DNA from: Anthoceros angustus
Taxonomy: Eukaryota > Streptophyta > Anthocerotopsida > Anthocerotales > Anthocerotaceae
Assembly: GCA_010909165.1 (NCBI GenBank)
Contig: MU008165.1
Coordinates: forward strand, 372,001-436,000
DNA: 64,000 nt
Reading direction: 5' to 3'
In this document: in pieces, positions 43,531 through 55,192 of the stretch
Layout of the letters: each line of letters opens with the position of its first letter
How positions within the stretch are numbered: the first letter of the stretch is position 1
Position numbers and translations under genes: made by a program
The notes under the pieces: generated by a model
Told to the model about the DNA's origin: nothing
Databases searched by the model: none
What the model saw: the letters and a program-made list of their open reading frames with translations, nothing else

Positions 43531-44201
43531 GGAAGACGTAAGATAGCTTGGCGGCTGATTTCCGCTTCTTACAGGAAGTGTCCGGAAACACCCTTCATAT
43601 CTCCAAGAGGATTTTTATAGACCGAGTTGTCTTAGCCACTGTTTCGGTCCTATCCAAGGCCACTAACAATGGCACTTGTAGCCTGCAAGAGCGACAATGT
43701 GAAACAGGCACCGTCGCGATACAGTACCAGTCTCTCTAGCGTGTTGAAGTGGATTCCATTTTCGCTGATTGCATGCAATAGTTTCTGGAGGATTAATCAC
43801 TTGTGTCCTCCCTTGTCCCAACTGCAATCCCTCACTTCAGTGTCCTCCCTTGTCCCAACTGCAGTCCCTCAAGCTCCTCGGGAAGGCCGACAATGTATGA
43901 TAGCGGCATATAGGGCTTCCAAGCTGGAGCCGAATCCGTGGATTGCAGTGGAGGTTAGCTGTGTTTGGTCACCTGTTTGCGAATTCCATCTCAAAGCCGG
44001 GAGGTAACGAGAATTCGAGCAGGCAAACATCAGGAACAGCCCGAAACAGTAGGCGAGCTGGATTGGGAAACTTCCCGTTTATGGACATGTTATCGGGAAA
44101 CCTAGCCTAGGTGGAGTATGGGCCGGTGCATCTTCCTGGACGGGAGAGGTCAAAGGGAACTCGTTCTATATTGAGCATGCTCTTTTGTGTTGTGAAGTCT
44201 C
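43531..44201. other. Upstream region of the long E3 gene
   Basis: No gene recognised. A 30-bp direct repeat with tgtcctcccttgtcccaactgca lies at about 43800-43865. The sequence close to 44200 presumably contains promoter and leader. Confidence 0.35.
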
Positions 44202-46929
44202 ATGGACTGGCTTCACCTTCAAGGTGAAGCTGTGGTTCAACAATTGCAGCATCCGAGTGAGGTTTACAAGAAGAGGGCACGATTGCAGCTAACCTTTGTG
44301 CGGGGTGAGTACGAGGATGAGGATGGAGACACTGCCACCGGGTTCTTGTTAGCTGATGTCCCTCCCAGGGCCGGGGGTACGAGATTTGGCTGTTGTTCCC
44401 CTAACACAGATAGAGTGTTTTCACATGCAGCAGGGCTAGGTGAAGTGGATGCTTCTGCTGGGTGTGAGATGGGATCGTTCTGCAGTCGGGATGTTGGGGA
44501 ATCCACCGCACACAGCTCTCGCTCCGCCTTTCGCATCCCGTCTTCTAGCAGGAAAGATTTACGTTTGCATCCGGACAGAGGGGATTCATCATCTGCAGCT
44601 AATTCGACAGTCGCAGTGGACTTGAATCGTAAGCGGCATCACGGGCAGCACGAAGTGGGGGACATACCTTTACATGATGAAGAGCTTCCGCAGGACGAAG
44701 CGGGGAACATACCTTTGCATGATGGAGAGCTTCCGGAATCATCTCTACATGATGAAGAGCTTCCGGAATTTGTCGCTGTGCAGGATGATGAGCTGCATGC
44801 AGTCCACTATATATCGGATGAGGAGATGACGGATGCGCAGTTTACATGCGATCATTGTTGCCAGAGTTTGTCGATGGCTTTGATTGGCGCCACGCTCAGC
44901 TGTACGTGTCTCTTCTGTGTTCCTTGTTTACGGCAACATATTGATGCTACTCTGGAAAGAGCCTTCGTAAGTTGCTCCAACCAATCATCAGATGTGAAGG
45001 TTACATCCGAACCTAGCACGTCTGCAGCTACATCTTCTGGTGCCAATGGGCAACATGCAGAAGCGTCCTCCAGCTCTGCTGCCTTCGAATGGATAACATG
45101 CCCCACTCCTAGTTGTGGTGGTAGTTTGAACCTGTTAGATGCACAGAGTGTGGCCCCTGAATCTTTCAGGAAATGGGAGGACAAGGCCAGTAGCGAATTT
45201 CTGGACCAGAGTACCTCTTTTGTACACTGTCCAGGGTGTGGAATCCTTATAGAGAAGGTTGCTGGCGAATTGCCTCAAAATGGGGCTCCAGAGAACGGTG
45301 GGATCCGCCTTTCTAAAGCTGCTTTGCGTCACAAGGCTGTAAATCGGTTTCGTTGTCCTATGTGCACAGTTGATTTTTGTGGCAAATGTATAAGAAAGCC
45401 CTATCACGAGGGGAAGACCTGTGAGCAGTATGAGGAGGAGATATCAGCTGTAAAGTGCATCTTTTGTGAGGGAATTGTTCGTTCTTCTAGTTCTGAGAGT
45501 CGGAGACTCAAAAAATTGGAGTCCATGTCTGTTAAACAGCTCAGGGACGAGCTTGAAAGGAGTGACGTGGATATTGCCTGGTGTGTGGAAAAGGGAGAAC
45601 TAGTGAAGGTGCAGAATCTTGCTTCTGCTGTTTGCTTGGGAAAGGACTGTAGGAAGCTGCTGAAGCTTTCATGTTCTCGGATTTTGGAATGTGGGCATCG
45701 CTGTGGAGGAGTTCGAGCAGAACGTACTTGCCTTCCCTGTCTAGAGGTGATTGTGCGGACCCAACTCTCGGGTACAGAAGTTGGGTCCCAATTTCTGTAC
45801 CCGACTTCTGTACACTCTTTTTCTTTGTCGTAGTGAGAATGCTTTGGCATGTCTGACAACTGATAGGACACCCTTTTCCTACTTTCCACAGGATGGCTGT
45901 CACTCAAATCCAGGTGCTGGTCAGAAGATCTTGACATCCGGGGACGAGCTGTGTGCTGTATGTATGGTGGATCCCATTAGACAAGCACCTGCCATACTGC
46001 TGACCTGTGGGCATGTGGTGCACTCGCAGTGTGCAAAGAGGAAGATTGATGAGGGGTTTCCAGGCCCCGAAATCAGCTTCGGTTTTCTTGAGTGTGCACA
46101 ATGTTCACAGGTCATGGAACATCCAACTTTGGGGCCTCACGCGTGGAAGCATGAGAAGCTGAGATTGCTGGTGGGAATTGTTATCCCGGATGTTCACATT
46201 CTCGGTGAAGCAATACCTGTTCACATCATGCAAAGAGATCCTCAGCTTGAGACATTTGGCTGTGCAGGTTAGGCAAAGGGTAGGCGAGAGGCTCAAGATT
46301 GAGCGAATGGAAGAAGAGCGGCGCAAGATGGGGGCTTCATCAAAGCCTTCAAAGTGGAAGGTAGACCAGTTGAGGGCAGACAAGGCAAACGTAGAAGTAA
46401 CCGAGGAGTCGGTCAGTGATGCCATGAAGAAGTACCAGTATTACGTCTGCTGTAAGTGTAAGGAACCATATTTTGGTGGTATGCGCGACTGTAGAGCGAG
46501 AAATGAACGGTACGTGACGGGCAAAACACATCATTCTCTCTTGATAATTTCAAGATTTTCTGGTCTCGTTGGCAAGTCTATACTAATGATGCTTGATTGT
46601 GCAGGGAAGACGGTTATAATCCGGGCGAGCTTATGTGTGGCGGCTGTTCTGCAGCCCTTGTTGGTAAGGGAAAATGTAAGGTAGCAAACCATGGCACTGA
46701 TTACATGGAGTACAAGTGCAAGTATTGCTGCTCCGTGGCCACTTTCTTTTGCTATGGAACCACCCACTTTTGCACCTCTTGTCATCGTACGAGAGAAAGA
46801 GGTATCGATCTGAAGCAGGGCATTGTTAAATGTAAAGGCCCTCAGCACTGCCCTTTACGGATCGAGCATGCCCCAAATGGCGAAGAGTCATGCCTTGGCT
46901 GCTCTCTCTGTCGTATCCAAGGGCAATAA
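44202..46929 (+). CDS. RBR-like plus RCR (MYCBP2-type) E3 ubiquitin ligase fusion
   Basis: Exons 44202-45746, 45892-46170, 46268-46509 and 46605-46929 give 796 residues. Residues 1-210 are low-complexity with three LHDEELPE/LHDGELPE repeats. About 216-410 is an RBR-like half: RING1-like CDHCCQSL..CTCLFCVPCLRQHI, then IBR-like Cys pairs (ITCPTPSCGG, FVHCPGCGILIEK, FRCPMCTVDFCGKC). About 420-515 is a linker with KCIFC, an SAP-like helix pair (KLESMSVKQLRDELERSDVD) and CGHRCGGVRAERTCLPCL. About 530-590 is a second RING (DELCAVCMVDPIRQAPAI). The tandem-cysteine domain follows. Counting from conserved anchors, human MYCBP2 C4520, E4534, C4572 and H4583 correspond to C683, E697, C738 and H749, with C-to-E (14) and C-to-H (11) spacings identical. 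In MYCBP2 these relay ubiquitin between cysteines and onto Thr/Ser. Whether the RBR half is active is unknown: no RING2 catalytic module follows the IBR. Confidence 0.82.
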
Positions 46930-49900
46930 GGATGGCACTTGGGAGAAACAATGCTCTGTTGTTGAAGACCCTCAACTATTTCAAGTGCATGGTTATCGTA
47001 ATGCTTGTTGCAGCTGTCATCCTGTTACCATCCAGCCTGGCCACAGAACTTGCCGACAAAGCCACTTTGAAGTGGTTCATTATGGTGCCCGTTATTCACC
47101 AACGAGCAGTATGCCTGCCTCTCACTCGCAATTGAATGTTGCTTTCTGCAGACCGGACAGCAAAGCACCCAGGTCTCCATCCCTCCTAAAGCTGCCCACT
47201 TCCCTATCTGCGCATCAAGATCCTCCCATCCAATGGCCTACCTGGCCTTGACAAGGCGTCTCCGACCGGACAGCAACGCACGGTTTCACACGATCAGGGT
47301 CAGGGGTGGGAGCCCCGAATCCGGTCAGTCGTGCCGTTCATTCATGTATTGTTCAACTTCTACGGCTTATTCATACCCATTTTACGCGGAAGCTGCAAGA
47401 CAACGGAAGACAGATTCTTATAATTTTCTGCAGGCTGAAAAATAATGCACCATACAACATTCAACGGTAGGCTGTCTCCCTTATCATTTTTCACTCTCTA
47501 GTTGGATGCGAGACTTTATAGACTTTATAGGGGAGTCCCATAATTTTTCACTGTCTAGTACTCATCATGTATTTTTCATATCAACTCGGCCATCTTAATA
47601 CCTACTTATTGTATAAATTAGTGGAAGCTTATGGCCATCTTAATACCTACTTATTGTATAAATTAGTCGAAGCTTATCTCGTTCATCCTATTCGTAATAG
47701 GATATAGGGGGTTATAGGGTAGATTAGTGCAGGGGCACGCCCCTGCGCCTGGTGCCCCGTCGTGGGTTGTCCCCTTTTGCCTCGGGGTAGATGGGATTTC
47801 CCATCTGGTTCTTTAATAAAGTCTCCACATTCCCTATTTTGTAATTGGTTTTAAACTTATTAATTTTTACTCATTTTTCCTATAAATAGATCAACTATTT
47901 AATTGAAATCATACAATATATAGCTGAATTAAGCATTTGGTTTGACCACCCTATCGAACACATCCATTACCTCCTCTATCTTACCTCCACATGCATAATA
48001 GCGCATTCAAATTGTACCCTAGTTAGATAGTGAGATCATGAACTCGTTGCTTAAGGAAGTCCTTGTTAAGTAATGTTTCTTTTAAGACGGTCGAGCATTA
48101 CGCCCTACAAGTGCAAGGCAGTTATAGAGCGGGCTCCTCACTATAATAAGTAAGTATTTAAGATGAAAATTATTACAATTATTACCTATATGTAGTTTTG
48201 AAAGAAAATTATTATAATTTTTTACGTGAGCCCGATGAACTTGTGGATTTAAGTTGGAGATCCGAAACGAGGCTACGTGTTTAAGAACGATGATCAATTC
48301 ACTAGGGAGGCCATGTATACACCCATCCACTTCGTAGGGGGCTTGTGTCCCGCTTATTAGAAGGTAAATTAAATACAGCTAATTATTTAAATAGTTTTCA
48401 CCTTACTAGGGCCATCAGTGCAAGATGGTAGGATAAGGCACATTTTGGAGATGCGCACATAGGTAATGTGACATTAGCCGTTAATCATATATGAACGATT
48501 TAGAACTCGAGAATGCCATCAAAGGGTCTTACAATCTATCGAGATATTCTTCCGGAAATATGGTTGACAAGCAATTGGTCTTTTTGCTAGGACATGTCTA
48601 TGGATTATGTGAAAGTAGGCTTGGAAGACTCTTAGTGAGTTTGCAAGGCCAAAGAGTACTAGGAGGGGATGGGTAGCATTGGAAATGCAAACTGTACACA
48701 TGGCCTTCCGCAACCATATCTTTTCAACATAAGGGTGAGTACTTTGGGTTTTAAAGAGGGTAGCAAGTGGATTTTTTCTCGTTGAAGCCCATCACGAAGC
48801 TCATATTATCAAGGATGTGGTTGGGGGCTCATCTTGCTAGGTAAAAATGGGATGGAAATGAGCATAGGGAGCACAATGACTCTAGTGTTAGAATGTTCAT
48901 TAGCCTTTCACTCCTAGAATAGATCTCGCCAAGAGTGCGAGTCAGTCGAATAGGAGGTAGCTTTTTATGTACTATACATGCCCTGCAAGGACTGTCACAT
49001 CATTAGCTTTCACAAGGGGACTGTTACGTGATTTCCATGTCAATGACACTATTAGCCTGTCGTCAAGTTGCAAATATGGAGACATTGGATCAATACTCAA
49101 TAGCAGGGGTCACATGACATGTGACAAGTTCAATCTCCACTACGAACACGAAACCGATTCATACAAAAGTATGCACACCTGCACCAGTAAAAACTTCAGC
49201 TCGGAAACAACCAATTCCTTCGACTTAATTCAAAATAAGAGCAGAGATAAACCTCTTCTGAGCGCCACGTCCAAATGAACACTGATGGTCCCGGTGGGCT
49301 AGAATCCTCCGCTCATCATCATCAGAGATGACCTTCACCTCCTTCCGGCAAGAAACAATTCCAAGGTCCTTGCTGATCTTCATTGAGGCAACCAGGGCAG
49401 CCTATGCCCCATGGAATATACCATGGAACATATTGATAATAGGGACATCACAACCCAAACGGCTCTGATCGAGCACACACTTTCTAATGAGGATTCGATT
49501 AAACCCTCGAAAGAAGGACATCAACCTTAAAATAAAGAAAGGGTTAGATACTAGTATAGCAAAAAACGAAAAACACAAAGGGAAATACCCTTACGTTTCT
49601 AGGGAGAACCTGGAGTTGTCCTTCAAATTGCGCACTTGGTGGAAGAAGGGTATTAGAATCAAGTTAAGATCTCTATGGGGGATATCCTCAACTACTCTAT
49701 CTCAACCCCTCACACCACTAACTTTCATGAACGGCTTATGTCGACTGCGACACCACTTGTTTTGACATTTGGACTTATTCTCACCACCACTGAGGGCATT
49801 ATCAACAGCACCATCAGGAACAGAGGGGTCAAACCCCAAATCTCTAAAATTAGCTTCATCCTCAATCTCTTCCACGCCCATTGCAAAATCATCTTCCGGG

Positions 49901-50880
49901 CACATCTCCGCACATCTCAGTCTTTCAAACATATCAAGACACTCTTGATTAGGTACCACTTCTGGATGGGGGGCAACCATAGGCATTAAAACTCACCAAC
50001 CTGAGATGGCATGGCAGCAGCCTCGTTGGCCTGCTGCAACAAACCTGCCCCACATAGCTCGGTCTGTAACAATGGGTTAGGAAAGCACAGTGCATGTCAC
50101 AATGTAAAGCGAAAACATGGGCAAGTAAATGCCTTCCAGCTCGTCAAAGACAACACACGTTAAAACGGAAAAAGGTGGCTTTCCTAGGAAGGCTGTTGTT
50201 CACAAGCACACATAGCCATGAACTAGCAAAAGAAAGAGCAGAATTGTAGGCAAGAGGGACGGACCCCATTTCGCACTAATATTCTATCACAAAGGCAAAG
50301 GCCCTTCTTATAGCTCTGGTGAGCTCTCTTATCTAGGCGTAATAAATTGTAGGGCAGCCCTACACAAGTCCCTAGGTGGCGACCTTCATGAAGAAACAGC
50401 CCAATAGCCCTTTACACCTAAACAAAGCCTTGTATCTGTATATTACAATTACTCTGCATTATATGTAAAACAAATCCTACTTCTACAAGCCTTTGGTCCA
50501 TTAAGGGTTATGCTCCCAGCGGTCAAGTATGTCATTCGGAAACGTCCCCGCTATTAGAAAAATTTCAAAAATTCTTGTACAACATGGGAACATTTCTTCA
50601 CCACATTGCAGGAAGATCTTGGACTGATTGTGAAAAATGTCGAACATGGATTTCAGATTTTTCCAATGAAGCATCCATACCTAAATTGAGCAAAGTCTAA
50701 ATTTGAGCTCCGCAACCAACCATTGGAGTTAAAATTTAACTCTACAAGCAAAGTTGAAAATGGCAATCTGGTTGTCATGTTCGACTGATGACTGACCGGT
50801 AGACTTACGTGCTGAAGAGCTGGGCAAGATATGGAACCGGAAAAATATCTCCGTTACATCCCAGTTCCCAAAGTTGCAGC
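46930..50880. other. AT-rich intergenic block without an intact gene
   Basis: 47700-47840 has a GC-rich segment (aggggcacgcccctgcgcc, later cccatctggttctttaataaa) that looks like the 3' end of a retroelement with an AATAAA signal. A 95-codon acidic minus-strand frame (49702-49986) and short frames at 48-49.3 kb have no recognisable domains. Around 50920-50945 a (gaa)n tract followed by gaattttatttgag resembles the inverted 3' tail of the 5S-derived SINE, too short to be sure. Confidence 0.4.
47588..47677. repeat. Two perfect-like 45-bp tandem units
   Basis: ggccatcttaatacctactt..gaagcttat is repeated immediately with one mismatch (gtgg/gtcg). Confidence 0.92.
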
Positions 50881-51441
50881 TTACAAAGTGCAACGATGAC
50901 ATGTGCAGTGCAGGTTGCAACAGAAGAAGAAGAAGAAGAATTTTATTTGAGGGTTCGATGTCATCCGGGATTGTTAGAGACAGGACAGCTCTGTGGGAAG
51001 GCCCACCAGTCCAGGTCGGTGTTGGTAGATGTCGCGGGCCAAAGCCGACGCGTGAAAACGGCTAGAGAAGAGGAAATGGCCGCGTCGGGGCCACCGGGAG
51101 AAGAGTTCAAACGCATCGGGGGATGCGAGGCGTGCGCACCAAAGGAGGGACATGCCGACAAGGCCTGCCACGCACATGGAATATGGTGATGGCCCGCGGC
51201 GGCCACCTCCCCTTCCGGGGCCGGAGTTGCCAGCGGGAAGCGGTGATGCTTGCGAGGAGGAGCGGGAGGAGGCGGAGCCCCTCCTGCCTCCTCTTCTCGT
51301 CGGATCCTCACTCTCAGGACGGCTCCTCACCCGGCAGATGCCACCGCTGGCTGGGAGAAGCAGAAGCAGAAGCGGAAGCGGAAGCCGAGGCATGGGGGCC
51401 TGAGGAGGAGGCAGGGGAGAGGAAGAGGAAGAGAAAGAGGA

Positions 51442-54400
51442 ATGGGCCAGAGTGCTTCCAGATCTGTGGCCGCCTTGCCGCCGGCTGTGAAAGTTGTACA
51501 TCGAGGCGGGCATGTGGAGCGTTACTACCGCACCGTGACGGTGGATGAGGTGATGAGGCGGAATCCGCGGCATTTTGTGGCCATGCCGGATCTTTTTCAG
51601 TCGAGCAAGCCCGCCGTTCTTGCTCCTGAGGTGGTGTTGATGCCGGGGCGGAAGGTGCTGCTGGTGCCGTATCGGACCGTGGTGAGCTTGCGGCGGAAGT
51701 GCGGGATGGGGATTCCTCCGGCTCCGAGGAGGAGTCGAGTGAAGATTACCGCTGCTGAGTCGGGGTCGGTGTGCCCTAACGCGATGCAGGAGTGCAGGCC
51801 CGGGGGTGTGGCTGGGAAAGATGCGGGATCTGGAGCGGCTGGGAAGGAGGGGGACGGGAGGAGGGAGGCTGCTGTTCCGAGACGGCACAAGGCGAGAGCT
51901 TCTTGTGTTGGAAGTCCGAAGGTTCGGGGAGTCCGAAGGTTCAGCCTCCCTCGGAGGGGCGGGGAGGGAGGACTGAGCCGCAGCAGTCGGATGCAGGGAG
52001 GCAGCGGGGACCGGCGGAGGAGGCGGCTGTGGTGAGAAGGAGACTGTCACCGAGAGTTGGAGGGAAGCCGGGCTGTGGTCTTCTGGATGGTAAAAAGAAA
52101 GAGTTCCCGGGGAAGGGAGGGAGAGAAAGCAGCGCACTTGTGGATCAGAGGAGCGGCGTGCTTCTTCTGGAGGTAAGACTACAGGGATATGTGTTCGAGC
52201 AAGAAGGTGTCAGCTTGAGATGGAGTTGGAGACAGGAGTTGAGGTGTCGAGGGATGGATAGCCTGTTGACGACGAGCTTGGCATGGTATGTCAGTGTGCA
52301 GAGCTCCCGTCACCGGGACTGGCTGGTTCTAAAGGCTCTTGGATGAACAAGGTGTTTCCGGTTGAAGATAGCCAAAGCCAGATGTGTAAAGGGGGCGATC
52401 CTTTGCAGGTGTCGGGAGCGGACTGTGTCGCCCAAGTATCGGTGTATGGGGGGATCGGCAATTCGCAATCTCCGAGACCGGAATGCTGCAATGTGCAAGC
52501 TTCCAAGAACGCACGTGCCGATGATCAGGTTTGGCGGATTTTGTTCTTAATCCTCAGTCTACATGCACTGGTGGTCTAGCTAAGTTAAGGAGAAATCCTG
52601 TGGTCTGCGTATTCGAAGTGGTTTCTTGCCCTCTTCCAAGAGCCTGATTAATGGCAGCTAGTGTCCGTCTGCAGTGATGACTCCAATAATTCTATTGTGT
52701 TCGGTCGGAGGTCTTTCGAGATTGGTGAAGAGAAAGTGTTCCAATTTCTGAGCAGACTAGGAATTGACTGGAGTCACTCATTGTCCGTTTCCCCTCTCCC
52801 TTCTTTGCCACCTCTGCTGGCTGTTCCTTGTCAATGGCAGTAGCATGAGTAATTCCCAGCGTCCGATGAGGATCTTCACTGTGCTAATGCTGAGCTGGTT
52901 ATGATGATCTGCCTAGATGTGTCTGAGGAAAGCTTCACGTATTGGAGAGTGAAGCGGGGAGCAGAAGAAATATGTCCCGCTGGGTCGCCGTGGTGAGCTA
53001 ATGTCTTGGCCTTGTCTTTTGTAGGTGATGAAGGGGGTAACAGTATCTATGAACGAGGTGAAGGATGGCTCACCTGTGTTTGGAGATGAGCAGATGGGGC
53101 AACACCTGCATGAAGAGAAAGGAAGGGAAAGTAGAGTGCAAAACTATCGGGTCCAGGGTGGTGGATTGCAGGGTATCACCAACACGGCAGTTGTAAATGG
53201 CCAAGTCTCAAGCCCGCTTGGGAGTGATGGGTTTGATCAGGATCTCATTCATTATTCATCTTTTGTAAGATCAAAGATCGAGTTGTTTGAGACTCTTTCA
53301 CAACTTTCGCAATATCCGATGTCCGGCAAGCTCGGTGTCCTATCACCAAGTCCACGGGCGATTACCACGATGGTGGATTCCGTGAGAGGGACTTCGTTGA
53401 CCCAGTGTTCAAGGGATAGCTTACTGGATTCTGTTATGGACGATGCATCTCCCAGGTTAACGAATAGCGTGGCCCAAGTGCCAAAGGAGCGGTTTCCTGA
53501 TTATCCTATGTCCTTATCAGTGAATTTGGAAGAGCAACAGGCACCTGGGCAAGGCAGGCACGTGGCAGGCAGAGACAACATGAATGAAGGCGGCGGCTAT
53601 GAACAGGACGCCCAAGCAGTCTGTAGTCTCGAGCATTCTTTGCCAATCTGGCAACCTCACCATGGTTTCTCAGCAAGGCCTATTCGTGAGGGTAAAAGAC
53701 TGCAGGACCTCATTTTCGAGCCTGTTCGTGAGGGTAGAGCACTGCAGGGCCTCATACTCGAATCTGTTCGTGATGGCAAAACACTGCAGGACCTCTTTGT
53801 TGAGCCTGTTCGTGAGAGTAAATCACTACAGGACCTCATTCTCGAGGATAACCAGCAGAATTCGTTGCTGCCATTGGATGTCTTGTCAACTGACAAGCGG
53901 AAACAGGAAATCAAGATAAGGTTTGAGGAATGTATCTCAAGAGTGCCAGTGGAATGCTCACCAGATTTGTTTGAGATCCGTCTTGATCCCTTTCTGCTCC
54001 CGGAAGAAGAAGCTTTTCTGGAGCGGAGAACACTGAAACCAGAGTTGGTGACATGCGTGAGGGATAGCATAGCTCGACCTCAGCGGAGACAGAATATCGG
54101 TCAAGCTCCCATCGCTGGTGGTGAAAGGTCTGGGGGAAAGTCGATGCCAGCAAAAAAAATTGATGGTGAGGCCAGCAACACATCAGTGGTTGAGTTACAG
54201 AGGCCGAGCCAGCGGTCTCCAGGCAAGCCTCCTCGTCTGAAGCTTCGAGATCATTTGAAATTGCGCTCTCCAGCACGGGAAACAGATTCTGGTCGCCCCT
54301 CAATAGAGATTTCTGCTACCAGGACGCCTGAATCATCCGCTGCAGTGGTCGGAAATGCCGATGGACCCTCTCCAATGTCCACAGATGCAGTAGAGTCCTC

Positions 54401-54620
54401 CAGAGGGAATCAAGATGGAAACCCAGGAGCCGCTAGGCACAAAAGGAAAAAACCTCCAGGTGACAGTAAGCAAAACATGGGCTATCAACTACCGAAACTG
54501 CCGACTTTTCGCAGGAGTAGGCTCAGGTCGTGGAAGCCCAGGCTACGAACGGTTACTGAAGGCGAGGTTGCAATCTGGTCTCCCATTCCACATACATGCA
54601 AGGCATACCATGGAGTGTGA
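51442..54620 (+). CDS. Large PADRE (DUF4228) domain protein
   Basis: The N-terminus from ATG 51442 reads MGQSASRSVAALPPAVKVVH, then HVERYYRTVTVDEVMRRNP and VLLVPYRTVVSLRR, the PADRE/DUF4228 pattern; Gly2 could be myristoylated. A second reading frame (to the gtaaga donor after 52172) joins exon 52262-52528 and exon 53025-54620 in phase. The last exon ends near RSRLRSWKPRLRTVTEGE, like the W-P-L-x-I-x-E end of PADRE proteins, so I treat all as one gene. The connection between the first frame and the second (51750-52020) is unresolved: a short intron or a frameshift. At well over 700 residues it is several times larger than typical PADRE proteins (150-250). The middle is disordered with four 14-residue repeats. 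Family members respond to stress and pathogens; biochemical role unknown. Confidence 0.65.
53679..53846 (+). repeat. Four in-frame 42-bp coding repeats
   Basis: Encodes PIREGKRLQDLIFE, PVREGRALQGLILE, SVRDGKTLQDLFVE and PVRESKSLQDLILE within the large PADRE protein. The conserved LQDLI core suggests a short linear motif presented several times. Confidence 0.92.
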
Positions 54621-55192
54621 CTCTTCAAGCCGGCACAATCACATATGTATGTAAGCTGGTCCCTTCGTGCAGAAGCTGTACATACGCCACGGTCACATGA
54701 GCTACTTTGACCAAAGTTCTTTGGCTGATCGCCGGAAGCTTAGGTGGCTGGCCACCTGTGTTCACCATGGTCCGTGATCTCTCGCGTACCTACTTGTATC
54801 TTGCTCAGTTGCTGATCTTACCCAGCTTGTGCTGAAAAAAGTATTACGTTTGCTGCATATTGCACCTGCCGCTTGCAGCTGGCTTGTAATGTCCTTCCTG
54901 CTGCCTGACATTTTGTGGTCTGCCTGACATTTTGTGGTCAGTTCGTGTCGTCAAAAGGTTACTGTCGTCCCGCGCAAAATCTAGCTACCGCCCAGGTACC
55001 CGTTTCCTGTGCCTAGGACAGGAGAAACAGACCGCCGCCGCCACGGAAGTTCCTTGCCTTGGTGGAACCTGAAATGAGCCACAAAAACTCCACAATGGCC
55101 AGAATCCGAAAACTGGACTTCCCTCTCGTTCCAACACGAAGCTGCGAATATATGTATGTCAGTCCGCACTTCCTTCGCGTATTGTGCTGCAC
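54621..55192. other. Intergenic region between the PADRE gene and GC1
   Basis: Holds the 3' flank of the PADRE gene and the upstream region of GC1. A 19-bp direct duplication (ctgcctgacattttgtggt) lies at about 54901-54940. Nothing else recognised. Confidence 0.4.

Noticed and set aside
50974-52137. 387-codon minus-strand proline/serine-rich frame
   Set aside because: Overlaps the PADRE exon antisense; low-complexity composition and no domain.
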